From NCBI GenBank assembly GCA_946902985.2, contig OX336393.1, positions 131,282,533 to 131,346,532 of the forward strand: 64,000 bases of DNA, in the 5' to 3' direction. The notes beneath the pieces are model-generated. The model had not been told where the DNA came from and searched no databases. It was given only the letters and a program-made list of their open reading frames with translations. The translations under genes were made by a program, and so were the position numbers. This document shows, in pieces, positions 43,018 through 56,900 of this stretch (position 1 is its first letter; each line of letters begins with the position of its first letter). This DNA is from Meconema thalassinum. Taxonomy: Eukaryota; Arthropoda; Insecta; Orthoptera; Tettigoniidae.

Positions 43018-46000
43018 TGTTGAATCCATCTCATATGGAAATGCTCAATCACGTGCTGGCTAGCTGTGCGGTTCGGGGCATGTTACGTCCAACCCACTCC
43101 GTGATTTCACATTGGATATGATAGCACCTTATTTATAGGATCTACAAAACTAGATTGAAAACATACATATTTCAAAAGACATGAGTTTATTGTATAAACC
43201 TCCCAGGAAATATTACAAATGATTTACAAACACTTACATTTTGGCAAAATCCAAAATTCAAAACATTAAATACATAATAAATTCATATAATCTTATATTA
43301 TCGCGTTACCTTGCTTAGGTATTCTTTATCATTGAATATTCATTTATATTTCTTTCCACAACATTTTATTTACTTAGACATAGAGCATGCCTATCACTTT
43401 ATGTAATTTTCATCTAAGGCTTTTGCGGACATTTAACTGTGTTATTAACATCCCGTCTGGGCTTCATTCATATTTTATTTACTTTAAATCTCTTTATACT
43501 CATTCATTGAAGTTCCGTTATTTTTATTAGTAAGCCTTAGTCTTCATAGCAAATCAACGCTTTTAAAAACAAATATATGCCCATACTTGAATTCACGTCC
43601 CATCACAATCATTTCCATGCAGTAGGGTGGTTTATAAGTGGTGTATCACATGCTATCACTTTACATTTTTCAGTTACCTTATAAACTCAAATTTGAGTTA
43701 ACACGTTTTATATTTCACATGTATCTTAAGGTAGGAATCGAATATTTAATGATCAACATATTTCTGGCTTTTATGGTTAAATATTATCCGATTTTCACAA
43801 ACTTAATGTGGGGATGATTTTTAAAAACCCACTAATTCAATTATTTATTTCACAATTACCTCTTATTTAAAAATTTGCATGTTCCGTTACGCAGTTTAAT
43901 ATCCATTCAACAATCCATACCTCTTGTATACAAAGCTCCATTATTTTCCACCCTAGCGTTTAGGAACGGACGGCCGGTCACTCGCCCTTCCTCGTTTAAC
44001 GTGATTTATTACCTTCTTAGCACTCCATTCACTGACTTTAAACCTTCAACTTTTTCACTTCATTTAAGACAAAACTTATGATGAGCCTAGCTACCACATT
44101 ACTTCATTAACAGTATCCCTTACTGACTCATATTTATTTCATTTTTCGTGTGACCCGTGCTAGAGTTTGAGATCATAACTCATTACCTTTCATTTCACAT
44201 ACTTTATACTTATCAATTGCCCTGCGGGACTTAGATTGCAACACAATAAGGCCCTTGGCTCGAATCCTTGTTCGACCAGGCGCAAACAATATTTGGTCGG
44301 TTAACATAGCGCCGTTGGTACAGTACAGGCCATGTGAATCTAGGCTCAGGGACAACCTGTGGCCCCTCCTGTCGAAATCACATATCGTAGAAGCACTAGT
44401 ACTCTCCATATTCATACATAGGAATTGCCCTGCAGGACTTAGATTGCATAACAATAATGCATTTGGCTCGAATCCCTGTTCGACCAGGCGCAAACAATAT
44501 CGACGACTTCCGACAATTATACACTTTATCTCCAAACTCATGCACGTCACAGGTTATATTCACTTCATTTGCTAGCATTTACTTTATTTATTCTTTATAG
44601 GCCTTATTTCAGCACACAACTTTTATATACCTTGGATCGTCATCGTATCTATAACAACTTTGCTCTTATTAGCATTTACTTTGCCGTAGCTCAATAGCTT
44701 ATAACTTCATATATCATTTCTTTTGTGTTCGATTACCACATATTATTATTTTATTACTTGCTGAATAGCGTTATTTTATTATCATATTAAGGTATCTCAA
44801 TGATCCCTCAATTATTTTTATTATCTCATTTATTTCAATTATTTTACTTACTTGATCATTCAACTCGAGTTTATTATTATCATCATTTTTATCAAGATTC
44901 ATTACTTCATTATTAATTATGACATTAACATCTCGGAGTATAAATCTCAACATTTCTCATTTTGGAGTATAAAACTCAATATTTATTATTATTATTATTA
45001 TTATTATTCAACGGCGCTTGTTTCATTTACGTTACTTTCATTTATTTGGCATACATTTTACTTGCCTTTTACGTTATTACATTCGAATCTTCCTTTTAGA
45101 TCATTAACTCGTTGTTATTTAACCATTTTTACGGGCTTCCAACATTATTATTATTATCATTTTTGCACTTTTAACATTATTTTTAACATTGTTCCAAACC
45201 TTCTTGGTGGTTGCCTCATAACCTCTTAATATCATTTGATTACTCATTGTGCATATATTTTTATACATAAAATCACTGAAATAGCATATGATACATTCAC
45301 TTTAATATTATAGACATGTTTGACTCACCCACATTTCAGCTCATGACGTGATTTCTGGATGATTTCACCCACATAATTTCTTCAGGAAATCATCTTCATT
45401 TCATAATAGACCTTTTCTAACACTTGGTCATCATATCGACACACAATAATACATTGATACATTTTCTTAATTTCACTTTTAACACTTTTTAAACGTAAAT
45501 AAAAATTCACTTATTTCACTATTTACAATCGAACACGGACCTATTCTCAGCGTACAAAATGGTTGAAAACAGCCTAGATGGTTTCTCGCTGTACAGCTTT
45601 GAACGTGTGATTCTCCTATTCCTCCCTTCGGTAAGTTTCTCACTTCCTATAATTCCTGAGGTCGTAATTGTCTCTTTCTTGAACCTCCTTCTAGATAGTT
45701 TTCTCTCTAATTAATGCTATATCTGTCCTTCTACAATTGCGCTTTACTTTTCCTCTATCATGGCCTATCGCAATTTATAGTTCTCTTCCTACTGTAATCT
45801 TCCCTGAAGATTGTATAAAAATGTTCTTCAATTTAAATGTCTTTTCCTGTGCGCTATAACTTCTCTCTCTCCATTCTATGTTAGGAGTTCCTACCTCCTA
45901 TACTGTCCTCCTATTTTTCTCACTTCGTCCTTAATTGTTCATAAAATGCTATCGCGTCTTCTACCTTTACTTTGCCTGAGCGCGGCTTGGTTTCGAACCA

Positions 46001-47210
46001 ACGCTAACTTCGTTTGATTATTTACTGTTTATCGCACTTGATGTGTATTTGTCTCTTGTGAGACTCGAACTATTGTGTCTCTGAATGTATTTCTTACGAT
46101 TTTCTCGCTGACTTGCGCATTTCGTTCCCGAGGCTGGACCTAACTCATTCGTACTTATTGATTTTTAAGTAACATGCCTATACAAAGTCTGTTAACAAAT
46201 TAGCTAACTGCGAACCGCACTCGAACTGTGGTCTTTTGAAGTTTCTTCTATAACTTGCCTCTAACAAATTCTATCTCTCGACTGATAAACTGTCATTGTA
46301 ACGTGCCTGTACTTTATATCTGGTAGACTGAATCTGATGCGACGTGCACCTCTGCACAGCTTCTTGCAGACTGATAAACTGAATGATACTGAATGATACT
46401 GAATAATTCGTCCCTCGACTGCTCCCTATTTATTCATTTCTGTCTAGAAATTAGTTCCTTTCAAATTTGGGAGCTGAATTTCTGATTCCCTGGTCTAATC
46501 TTCTTCATAACTTAATCTAAAGGGTACTTTATAAATATATTTTGATTGCCGGCTGGCGGAATGAAAATCTTTCACTAGTTTATTTTTAATTAATTAAATT
46601 AGTTAATATCCGTTTTGCGGGGCCAGCCTCTAGTCCCCTTCTGGTCCGCGGATAGCCTTCCGCTGAATTATGATGACGTTTCTCTTAGCTTGCAGCATCT
46701 CAAGTGCCTTATTTGGGCCTGCCAACTCACTGCTTTTTCTCGCCCCTGTATTTTTCCTCACTCTAGGTTTAATAATTCTGGTGGGTTTATTTTGTAAGTT
46801 TAATGTGGTAAAGCCCCTTTCTCTTTGCGTGAGAAAATTACTGACTTACAGATTCCTGGATTAAGTCATTTAAGAGCCTCTCGAGAAATAGTTCCCCTTC
46901 AGCTGTCCACTTGAAATGTAATAATTTTGGTGAAGTTTCTTATTCATAGGAATTTCGAGTAGTATTTATTGCCTCTTGACTCTGACTCTCCCTAACGTTT
47001 TAATAGTTCTGCTAATTGCCTTTTCCTTTTAACCTGCCAAACTAATGGAGTTTGTGTGCCTGAGCTTGACCATCTGCATCCCCTTGTAATGTTCCTCTGG
47101 TGGTTCTACAGTGGGCTTACTCTCATCTTTTCTCGCAATCTTTATAAAGTCTTGGAATATTTCTATAACTGGTCAGGAGTTTGATCTTGTGCCGATCCCA
47201 GATGGGCACA
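43018..47210 (-). repeat. 3' LTR of Gypsy element 2 (~4.19 kb)
   Basis: Aligns with 53967-58182 over its length. The inner edge is at GATGGGCACA (47201-47210). The outer edge reads TGTTGAATCCATCTCA against TGTACCCATCTCA in the other LTR, so the last bases here are altered. Both LTRs hold a direct duplication about 205 bp apart (44216 and 44421). Confidence 0.93.
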
Positions 47211-47353
47211 ATTCCCTCCTTCAAAAATAAATGGTCGAAATTTTGAGAAAATTTATTTATCCCAAAAATGTCCTTCCTTCGTTTCTTTGAATACTTTATT
47301 TCAGTCTTACTCAGATCATCTCCAAGGGTTCGCTCTGTCCTTGTTCGTTTCAA
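47123..47353 (-). other. Open frame crossing the 3' LTR boundary of element 2
   Basis: A 76-codon minus-strand frame begins in the region between the pol remnant and the polypurine tract (MKRTRTERTLGDDLSKTEIK) and runs over the tract into the LTR. It is basic and has no recognised domain. It may be a decayed extension of Pol or chance; I see no env-like signal peptide or membrane segment. Confidence 0.3.
47211..47222 (-). promoter_or_regulatory. Polypurine tract of Gypsy element 2
   Basis: On the minus strand GAAGGAGGGAAT directly precedes TGTGCCC, the LTR start. Confidence 0.85.
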
Positions 47354-47449
47354 AGATTTAGTTACTCTTCAGTTTTTCTCATCATAATACCTCATTTCGT
47401 ACTCAAGACAGTAATCTATCATATGGGTTAGGGTTTCTCCTACCCGTTT

Positions 47450-50400
47450 TCACTCCAAGTGCGTTATTTCTTTCCAATTTCTCAGTCTTTCATTCTCCTC
47501 TCTTATTTCATCGTTCTCCTCCTCGATTTGTCGGGCTAATTTCTTTAACTCATTGTAGTATCCCTTTAAACTACATTCACACTCTGACTCTTCCCATTTC
47601 TCTTCCTTCTCCATCTCTGTTTCTTCTTCATTTTCCGCCTGGGCTACTAAGGTTTGAATTTGTCTTTCATATTCTTCTGGAGGATGATAAAGTTTCAAAT
47701 TATCTGCGTTCATGATCATCTTTTATCCGTTACTAAATGCTGAACTTTATATGCATTGTTTTTGAGATCATTAATTATCCTGTAAGGACCCTGATAATTC
47801 TTTCGGAACTTCTTGTAAACGCGATTCTCTGGATCTGAGATCGCTGGTCGTTTTATGAGCACTAATTCACCTTCCAATAGTGGTCTATGGTATCGTTTAT
47901 GACGATTTCTCTTTTGCCCTTCTCTCCGCTTTGGCTTTCAAATGCTCATATGATCTCCTGATCCTCAATTCCCTGCCTATTTGTGCATCATTAGCTGTGG
48001 GTAATATTTGATACCATGGCCTTTCTGGTTGCTTGTCTAAATGTAGCTTAACAGGTACCTCGCCTGTTGCATCTGAATAGTGTTGTTAATGCAAAATTCC
48101 ATAGTAGGCAAAATATCAATCCACTTCCAATTTTCTTCGGAACAGTAGATTTTGCAGTTTTTTTCACTTCTCTCATTACCTTTTCAACAGGATTTGCTTC
48201 AGGATGCCTAATACTGGATAAAATTTGTGTTATCCCTAAATTTTCTAATTCTCTTCGGAATTCGACGCTTGTGAAACAACTTCCGTGATAAGAAAGTAAA
48301 TTTTCTGGCTTTCCCAGAACTGGAATTACTTTTTCCTTTAGTCTCTTGATGACCTGTTTGGTTGATGTCTTCTGAATAGGACATAACACTACCATCTTGG
48401 TAAACACATCCATTGATACCATTATGTGTTTATTACCTCTTCTAGTTTTGGTAAATGTCCAAAATTATCTATCGATAAGATCTGGCAAGGTCTTTCTGGT
48501 AAAAGTGGTATAGGCTTTTGTTTCATCAGAAAAGAATTCGGTTTGATTCTTTGGCATGTGTCACAGGTTTGTATGGTATATCGTACCGTATCTCTTAACC
48601 TGGGCCATATAAAAGCTTCTTGCAACATGCTAACTGTTTTGTCTACCCCCATATGTCCAAAGGTTCTGTGTAAATAACAATACTAACTTCCTTTGCATCT
48701 CTGCTGGAATGATAATCCTCAATTTGGTATGATCATTATCTGCAAATTTATGTAAAAGTCCATTGAAATCACTGTAATCCGTTGCAATTTTCTCCGCTTC
48801 GATGAATGCGGGTGATGCTCTATCAAGCTTTCCCTCGAAGAAATCTATCAACATCCTCATCCATGGGTCTTGCTTTTGTTTTGGTCCAACTCTTCTTAAT
48901 TCTTCAATGGTTCCTTGATCTTTATCTTCAATTTGGATCGCAAGTGTTTCCTCTTCGGTTCCCGAATTTCGACTCAGAAAGTCAGGTACAATGTTTTCCT
49001 TTCCAAGGCAGTATTCTATTTCTACATCGTACTGCTGGATGTACAATGCCCAACGCATTAGTCGTTGACTGGACAAGTCAGTTTTAATTAAGAAAGTCAA
49101 CACCTTGTGATCTGTTCTCAAAATAATGGGAAATCCGTAAATAAGTTTACGCCAATACTCTAACGCGTACAATATTGCTAAATTTCGATTTCACTGACTG
49201 TGTAATTTTGTTCTTGCGGCTTTAATCTTCTCGACGCAAATGCGAGGTAATTTCTTTCGTTTAGTTTTTCCTTCGTTTCCTGATACAACATGGCTCCTAT
49301 GCCCATCTGTGAAGCATCTGTCTGGATTATGAATTTTTCATTGTAGTCGGGGTATCCTAATTTCACAAAATTTAGAAGCATACATTTTGCCTTTATGAAT
49401 GCAATCTCGCCTTCTTCTGTCCACTTCCATTTCCCCCCTTCTTGAGTAGATCTTGTAATGGTGATACTGTTTTTGTATAAGCAGGACAATGACTGCTGAA
49501 AAACCCTATAAGTCATAAAATTTGTCTGACATTTTTGACTTACAACGTTCTTGGAAAGTGCCTAATAGACTCCAACTTTCATGGGTTAGGTTGAACTCCA
49601 TGTTGGTCTATGACGTGACCTAAAAAAGTCACTTGCCTTTGGCAAAAATTTCATTTTCTCATATTTATTTTGAAGTTGGCTTGCTCCAAATCTTTGAGTA
49701 ATTTCTTCAGTTTCTCTAAGTGTCCTGTTACTGTTTCTGACGTTAATAAAATGCCGTCCACATATCTAATAGTACAGGCTTTCACTTCCTCCGAAAGATT
49801 CCTGTCTAAGGCCCTTATGAGCGCTGATCCTGCTGTCTTTAATCCAAATGGTAATCTTCTGAAACACATTGTTTGTTGATCAAATTGGAATCCTGTCATA
49901 AGACTGGTCCTTTCTTCTAATTCCAAATGATAGTATGAACTCGTAAGATCGATGTTCGTGAATATCTTCTTCCCTTTGAATTTCCTTAAAATTTCTTTGA
50001 TTGTAGGTGCCGAGTCGTTTTCCGGAATAATCCTTTGATTTAGATTTCTGGCATCTAGACAAACTCGCACTAATCCATCTGGTTTGTTACTACCACCAAC
50101 GGACTAACGTACGGTGTAGCAACTTTTTCAATCACTCCATCTTTCATCATTTTCTCTAAAGTTTCCTTTGTCTGCTTGTAATGCTTTTCCGCAACTGGAT
50201 ATGGTTTCTGACGGAACGGTGTCCAATCATTCACCTGGAAGGCATATTTAAAATTTTTGATTCTTCCTGGTTTGGAATCAAATACATTTCTTTGCTCTAT
50301 AACTATTTCTTTCAAAATTTCTTTATCTTCCAATGATATTTTGGCCTCTTTAAGCTTCTCTTCTAGGCATTCTTCAAATTCGACTTCTGCTTCTTTTTCT

Positions 50401-50990
50401 AAGTCTGCAGCAAGTGTACTTAATTATTTTTCTAACAAGTAGACTTCTTCTTCTGTTACACTATGACAAGATTCCTCTTGCATGTGCCATATTTGCTCGC
50501 CTTCTACGTGCTCTATTGTTTGTGACGAAATATCTATTTCCGAACCATGGCCTTCATTTCGAAATTTGATGCAATTTTGGGATAGATCTATAACAACCTT
50601 ATGTTCTCTAATGAAGTCTATTCTCAGTATAATGTTATAAGGCAGTTTACTCACTAGTAAAAAGCTTTGAGATAACATTTGTTCTCCGATTTTCAATTCT
50701 AAAAATACCTGGTATTTACAGGCCAAACATTTCTCTGGAATGATTCCTTTTATCTTAACTGCTGATATTGGAATCTTCAAAACTCGTCCTTTTCTTTCTA
50801 ATTCATTAACCAGTGCTTGGGTTACCCGACAAACTGTCGACCCTGTGTCTAATAGACTTCTAACTAAAGATCCTTCCATTCTGGTTAAAATAATTGGCAA
50901 TTCTCTTTTTACTACGACCGGTCCTTCTGTGATCTCATCTATTAATTCTTCTGGTCTCGCAATCCAGTTTACTATTTGTATCGTGTTCCA
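47450..50990 (-). pseudogene. pol: pol of Gypsy element 2, decayed
   Basis: The same polyprotein as in element 1 can be followed on the minus strand through several broken frames. The protease keeps DTGST (in SLLDTGSTVC, near 50840), unlike element 1. The RT has LPFGLKTAGS but its active site reads YVDG instead of YVDD (near 49760), which should abolish polymerisation. RNase H keeps QTDAS and RTDHK. The integrase HHCC region is split near 48640, and the core reads LLSYHGSCF where element 1 has SDHG (near 48285), losing a catalytic Asp; the Glu remains (NPVEKVMREV). The C-terminus (47450-47719) has an acidic stretch and a coiled coil (LKKLARQIEEENDEIREENE), as in element 1. Between 47720 and 48047 the frame is broken again. 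Confidence 0.93.
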
Positions 50991-51018
50991 TCCTCCGATC
51001 TCTTCTTTCCTTAGTCCT

Positions 51019-53515
51019 TCAAATTTTGGCGTTTTTATCTTGTTCTTCTCTTCTATTGTGCTCCTGTAGTTCCAAGCTTTGGGCAGCTTCTAAGTTATGA
51101 ATGTCTGGGGACGTTCTTTCATGGATGGCATCCTTCCATTTGACTTTTGGTTGCCTATCATATTCCTCCCCTCGTTCATCGTAGAACTGTTGTGTAATTA
51201 CACGACGTTCCTCTATTTCAGCCTGGTAAGCTATGTCTTCATTTGGTGGATGATTATTCCTTGGGTAATTTTGCTTCCAATTCTTACCCTGGTATGGTCT
51301 TCCACTGGGTGATCCTCTATTGTCTGACCCCCTTTGATAGTATGTTCTCGATGTGTTATTCCCCTGATAACCATGACCTGAACTATAGTTTCTTCCTCTA
51401 TTGCCTCTATAATTATTTCCTCGGAAGTATCCTCTGCCGTTCCCTTGATACGGTAGATTCCATTCTTGTTTATTATTTCCGGGATTACTTTGTCCAATCC
51501 CTCCATCTTCAGTACTGGTTGCTTTATCCATACTTGTTTCTTTCGCAACCACAGTCTGTGCCTTTGTGACATGGGCTTGTTCCACATTTCTATAGTGTCT
51601 CGGCGACATGTGCTGCGTTGTGTTATCCAATTGACGTAGAATGTTTTCAATTTCTATCGCAGTTTTGGCGTTAGACGAAATTAGAAATCTTTGAATCTCA
51701 AATGGTAACTGCTGGATGATTGCTAGGCACAGGTCAATTTCTGACGGTGCGCAATCTAGCTCTCGAAACTTGCAGAGTTGAGCCGTAAAATACTCCGAAT
51801 ATCGGGTTGGTGCATTAGTATTATACTTCTTTGAATAGATATCTAATCTTAGATTCTGCTGTACGTCAGCTGCCCAATATCTCTTGAGAAAGGCTTCTCT
51901 AAAATCCTCCACGGTATCAAAAGTATATCGGAAGCTTCTAAACCATAGAAGGCAATCACCTTCCATGAGCTTCTCGATGGATCTCAACTGACGGTTGGGT
52001 GAGACTCTCGTATCTCTGAGATACTCGAAAACTTCTTTAAGCCAGTATTTTGGGGTCATTGACGAAATGTTTCCCGAAAATGTCTTGGGTCTATCGGATT
52101 CAGGCTTGATAATTGTGATTATTTGGTTCTGCAACGCATTGTTGTTGTTGAATGGAGTTGATGTAAGTTAGGGTGGCCCTGGTAGTTTATATGAGCTTTC
52201 CTACTCTCGGACTTTGTTGAACATGTGCTGGGTTCCCGTTTCTCCCCAGTTCTTTCTCAACTCCTCCATACTTCCTTTTTCCATTTGATTACTTCTCAGA
52301 TTCGCTCCTTCTATAGCAATCATGCGGGTCTCGCTCTGGTTCATTCTGCCCTCCATTCTTTCTATTCTCGCGAACGATTCTTGTTCGATTTTCTCAATTC
52401 TGTCTTCGTATTTCTCAGTTCGTCTGCCTATTTCTGTCTGCTGCTGTTTCCAAATTTCCTGGAATTTAGTCAGCTCATCTGTTACTTCTTTCTTCGTTTC
52501 GAGGATTTGTTTTTACTTGCCCTCGATTTTCACCTTTATATCTTCGTCTACCTCTCCCTTAAGGTTTTTGAAGTCTTTCTGTAGGCTATTCTTTATCCCT
52601 TTTACCTCTTTGTCTAGGCTTTCAATGTCATTTTGGGTCTCCTCTTGTGTTTTCTGCATGCGAGCTAAATCTCTTTGATTTTGTTCTTATTTCTTATGTG
52701 CTTCTCCTATGCTAACTTTCATTGGAGCTAATCCTTCCTTAAGGGTATTTAATTGAGATATATTTTCTTCAATTTGTGCCTCATGTTTTGAAATTAGTGT
52801 GCCCTGGTTTTGATTTCTCCCACAATTGGCCTAATATGTTCCTCAATTCGTTTTTCGTTTGTAGCGTCCTGATCTACTAGCCTTTGCTCTATGTTTGCTA
52901 TCATGCTATCCATTCGTTCGCCTAGGATATCAACATCTTTTTTCCTTTGATTTTCAAATCCATGTATTTCGGATCATAGTGTATCTATTTTTTCCTCTAA
53001 TTCTCGTCTGGATTCATCGCATTGTTTCTTACTTCATCTAGTTGTAAATCAACGTGTATTCTTAGTTCTTCGATCTTTCCGTTTACACCGGTTATCTGTT
53101 TGCTTACGGTTTTTGTAAGAGACTCGTTCATTTGTTCAAACCTTTCATCAATGATCAGTTTAGTTTTACCCTCAATCTCATCTAAACGTGTGTTTACCTT
53201 CACTTGTGCGTCTGAGATTTGGTTTACATTAGTTTCAATTACACTTATACTTAATTTCATGGGCTTTATTTGAGCTTGAAATTTCCTATCACTTTCCTCC
53301 ATTTGAGCGTGAATCTCTTATAGCTTAGTGTCCATTTTAGTATATACACAGCTAAGTTCATCGTTTATTTTACTCATTTCGGTATTTAGGGTTTCAAAAT
53401 TCTGTTTGCATTCCAGATTACCCTTATTAATGCTCTCTTTTAATTCCAGAGCGTTTTTCTTTGTGTCTTCCCTCAAAATGTCCAGGAGATTCTGCATCTC
53501 CACACTCATAGCCAT
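51019..53515 (-). pseudogene. gag: gag of Gypsy element 2, coiled-coil part broken, capsid part open
   Basis: The C-terminal 371 codons (52134-51019) are open: MTPKYWLKEVFEYLRDTRVS, then NLRLDIYSKKYNTNAPTRYS and ISSNAKTAIEIENILRQLDN, a Ty3-type capsid-like region. A tail with many RG, NRG and YRGN units follows (RGYFRGNNYRGNRGRNYSSG) with no CCHC zinc knuckle. Upstream (53515-52140) the frame is broken several times but keeps heptad-like E/K/L/I-rich stretches, for example ELKESINKGNLECKQNFETL, matching the coiled coil of element 1. Pol begins in another frame overlapping the gag end near 51000, consistent with recoding in the ancestor. Confidence 0.88.
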
Positions 53516-53966
53516 TCTATTATCAAATAAAATTTGAGAATAGATGGGCTACTCACATCGAAGAAATCAGTCATGCACATGAAACGATGCGACATTCAGG
53601 TGGCATATTTAAGTGTTGTGTTGCGATTTAAAATTTAAAATTCTATAACATTTGAAGTTGCGAATGGGTAGGCTTACACCTTAACCCGTTTGCACTTCCT
53701 TCCTTCAAAACTCAAAGCAAGATATTTTGTTAGATAAAAACTCGAGTTTTTCCTGGTTTTTCTTATGTAAAAACCTTCCTCACGTAGTTGGGCGCCAAAA
53801 AGAAGACTATATTGGTGGTGGTACGGGGTTTTGCTTCTTTTAAATTTGTTTGTTTGTGGGTTTACGCGGGCCACGGCCATTTTATCTACATCTGAGTTTT
53901 ACTTCTTATTAATATTGACCGACTTATCTTGTGATCCAGTGATCATATATTATACATACTTTCCCC
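53516..53966 (-). other. Leader of Gypsy element 2
   Basis: About 450 bases between the 5' LTR and gag, shorter than in element 1. The minus strand starts GGGGAAAGTATG. It includes the palindrome TGATCACTGGATCA (53932-53945), then AAGTCGGTCAATATTA, which resembles the same region of element 1. No known tRNA complement was recognised. Confidence 0.55.
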
Positions 53967-56900
53967 TGTACCCATCTCAAATGGAAATGCTCAATCACGT
54001 GCTGGCTAGCTGTGCGGGTCGGGGCGTGTTACGTCCAACCCACTCCGTGTTTTCATATTGGATATGATAGCACCTTTTTATAGGATCTACAAGACTAGAT
54101 TGAAAACAAACATGTTTCAAAAGACATGAGTTCATTGTATAAAACTCCCAGGAAATATTACAAATGATTTACAAACACTTACATTTTGGAAAAATCCAAA
54201 ATTCAAAACATTAAATACATAATAAATTCATATAATCTTATATTATCGCGTTACCTTGCTTAGGTATTCTTTATCATTGAATATTCATTTATATTTCTTT
54301 CCACAACATTTTATTTACTTAGACATAGAGCATGTCTATCACTTTATGTTATTTTCATCTAATGCTTTTGCCGACATTTAACTGTGTTATTAACATCCCG
54401 TCTGGGCTTCATTCATATTTTATTTACTTTAAATCTCTTTATACTCATTCATTGAAGTTCCGTTATTTTTATTAGTAAGCCTTAGTCTTCATAGCAAATC
54501 AACACTCTTAAAAACAAATATATATGCACATTCTTGAATTCACGTCCCATCACAATCATTTCCATGCAGTAGGGTGGTCTATAAGTGGTGTATCACATGC
54601 TATCACTTTACATTTTTCAGTTACCTTATAAACTCAAATTTGAGTTAACACGTTTTATATTTCACATGTATCTTAAGGTAGGAATCTAATATTTAATGAT
54701 CAACTTATTTCTGGCTTTTATGGTTAAATATTATCCGATTTTCACAAACTTAATGTGGGGATGATTTTTAAAAACCCACTAATTCAATTATTTAATTCAC
54801 AATTACATAGCACCTCTTATTTAAAAATTTGCATGTTCCGTTACGCAGTTTAATATCCATTCAGCAATCCTTACCTCTTGTATACAAAGCTCCATTGTAT
54901 TCCACCCTCGCGTTTAGGAACGGACGGCCGGTCACTCGCCCTTCCTCGTTTAACGTTATTTATTACCTTCTTATCGCTCCATTCACTGACTTTAAACCTT
55001 CAACTGATTCACTTCCTTTAAGACAAAACTTATGATGAGCCTAGCTACCACATTACTTCATTAACAGTATCCCTTACTGACTCATATGTATTTCATTTTC
55101 CATGTGACCCGTGCTATAGTATGAGATCATAACTCATTACCTTTCATTTCACATACTTTATACTTATAAATTGCCCTGCGGGACTTAGATTGCAACACAA
55201 TAAGGCCCTTGGCTCGAATCCTTGTTCGACCAGGCACAAACAATATTTGGTCGGTTAACATAGCGCTGTTGGTACAGTACAGGCCATATGAATCTAGGCT
55301 CAGGGACAACCAGTGGCCCCTCCTGTCGAAATCACATATCGTAGAAGCACTAGTACTCTCCATATTCATACTTAGCAATTGCCCTTCGGGACTTAGATTG
55401 CAACACAATAATGTCTTTGGCTCGAATCCCTGTTCGACCAGGCGCAAACAATATCGACGACTTCCGACAATTATAACTTTTATCTCCAAATTCATGCACG
55501 TCACAGGGTATATTAACTTCATTTGCTAGCATTTACTTTATTTATTCTTTATAGGCCTTATTTCAGCACACAACTTTTATATACCTTGGATCGTCATCGT
55601 ATCTATATCAACTTTGCTCTTATTAGCATTTACTTTACCGTAGCTCAATAGCTTATAACTTCATATATCATTTCTTTGGTGTTCGATTACCACCTATTAT
55701 TATTTTTATAACTTGCTGAATAGCGTTATTTTATTGTCATATTAAGGTATCCCAATGATCCCTCAATTATTTTTATTATCTCACGTATTTCAATTATTTT
55801 ACTTACTTGATCATTCAACTCGAGTTTATTATTATAATCATTTTTATCAACGTTCATTACTTCATTATTAATTCGCGGACTGCAATTTGTTTAGTATGAC
55901 ATTAACATCTCTGAGTATAAAACTCAACATTTCTCATTTTGGAGTATAAAACTCAAAATTTATTATTATTATTATTATTCAACGGTGCTTGTTTCATTTA
56001 CGTTACTTTCATTTATTTGGCATACATTTTACTTGCCATTTACGTTATTTCATTTGATCCCTCCTTTTAGATCATTAACTAATTGTTATTTAACCATTTT
56101 TACGGGCTTTCAACATTATTATTATTATTATCATTTTTGCACTTTTATCATTATTTTTAACATTGTTGCAAACCGTCTTGGCGGTTGCCTTATAACCTCT
56201 TAATATCATTTGATTACTCATTGTGCATATATTTTTATACATAAAATCACTGAAATAGCATATGATACATTCACTTTAATATTATAGATATGTTTGACTC
56301 ACCCACATTTCAGCTCATGACGTGATTTCTGGATGATTTCACCCACATAATTTCTTCAGCAATTCATCTTCACTTCATAATAGACCTTTTCTAACACTTG
56401 GTCATCATATCGACACACAATACATTGATACATTTTCTTAATTTCACTTTTAACACTTGTTAAACATAAATAGAAATTCACTTATTTCACTATTTACAAT
56501 CGAACACAGACCAAATCTCAGCGTACAAAATGGTTGAAAACAGCCTAGATGGTTTCTCCCTGTACAGCTTTGAACGTGTGATTCTCCTATTCCTCCCTTC
56601 GGTAAGTTTCTCTCTTCCTATAATTCCCGAGGTCGTAATTGTCTCTTTCTTGAACTTCCTTCAAGATAGCTTTTCTCTCTAATTAATGCTATATCTGTCC
56701 TTCTACAATTGCGCTTTACTTTTCCTCTATCATGGCCTATCGCAATTTATAGTTCTCTTCCTATTGTAATCTTCCCTGAAGATTGTATAAAAATGTTCTT
56801 CAATTTAACTGTCTTTTCCTGCGCGCTATAACTTCTCTCTCTCCATTCTATGTTAGGAGTTCCTACCTCCTATACTGTCCTCCTATTTTTCGCACTTCGT

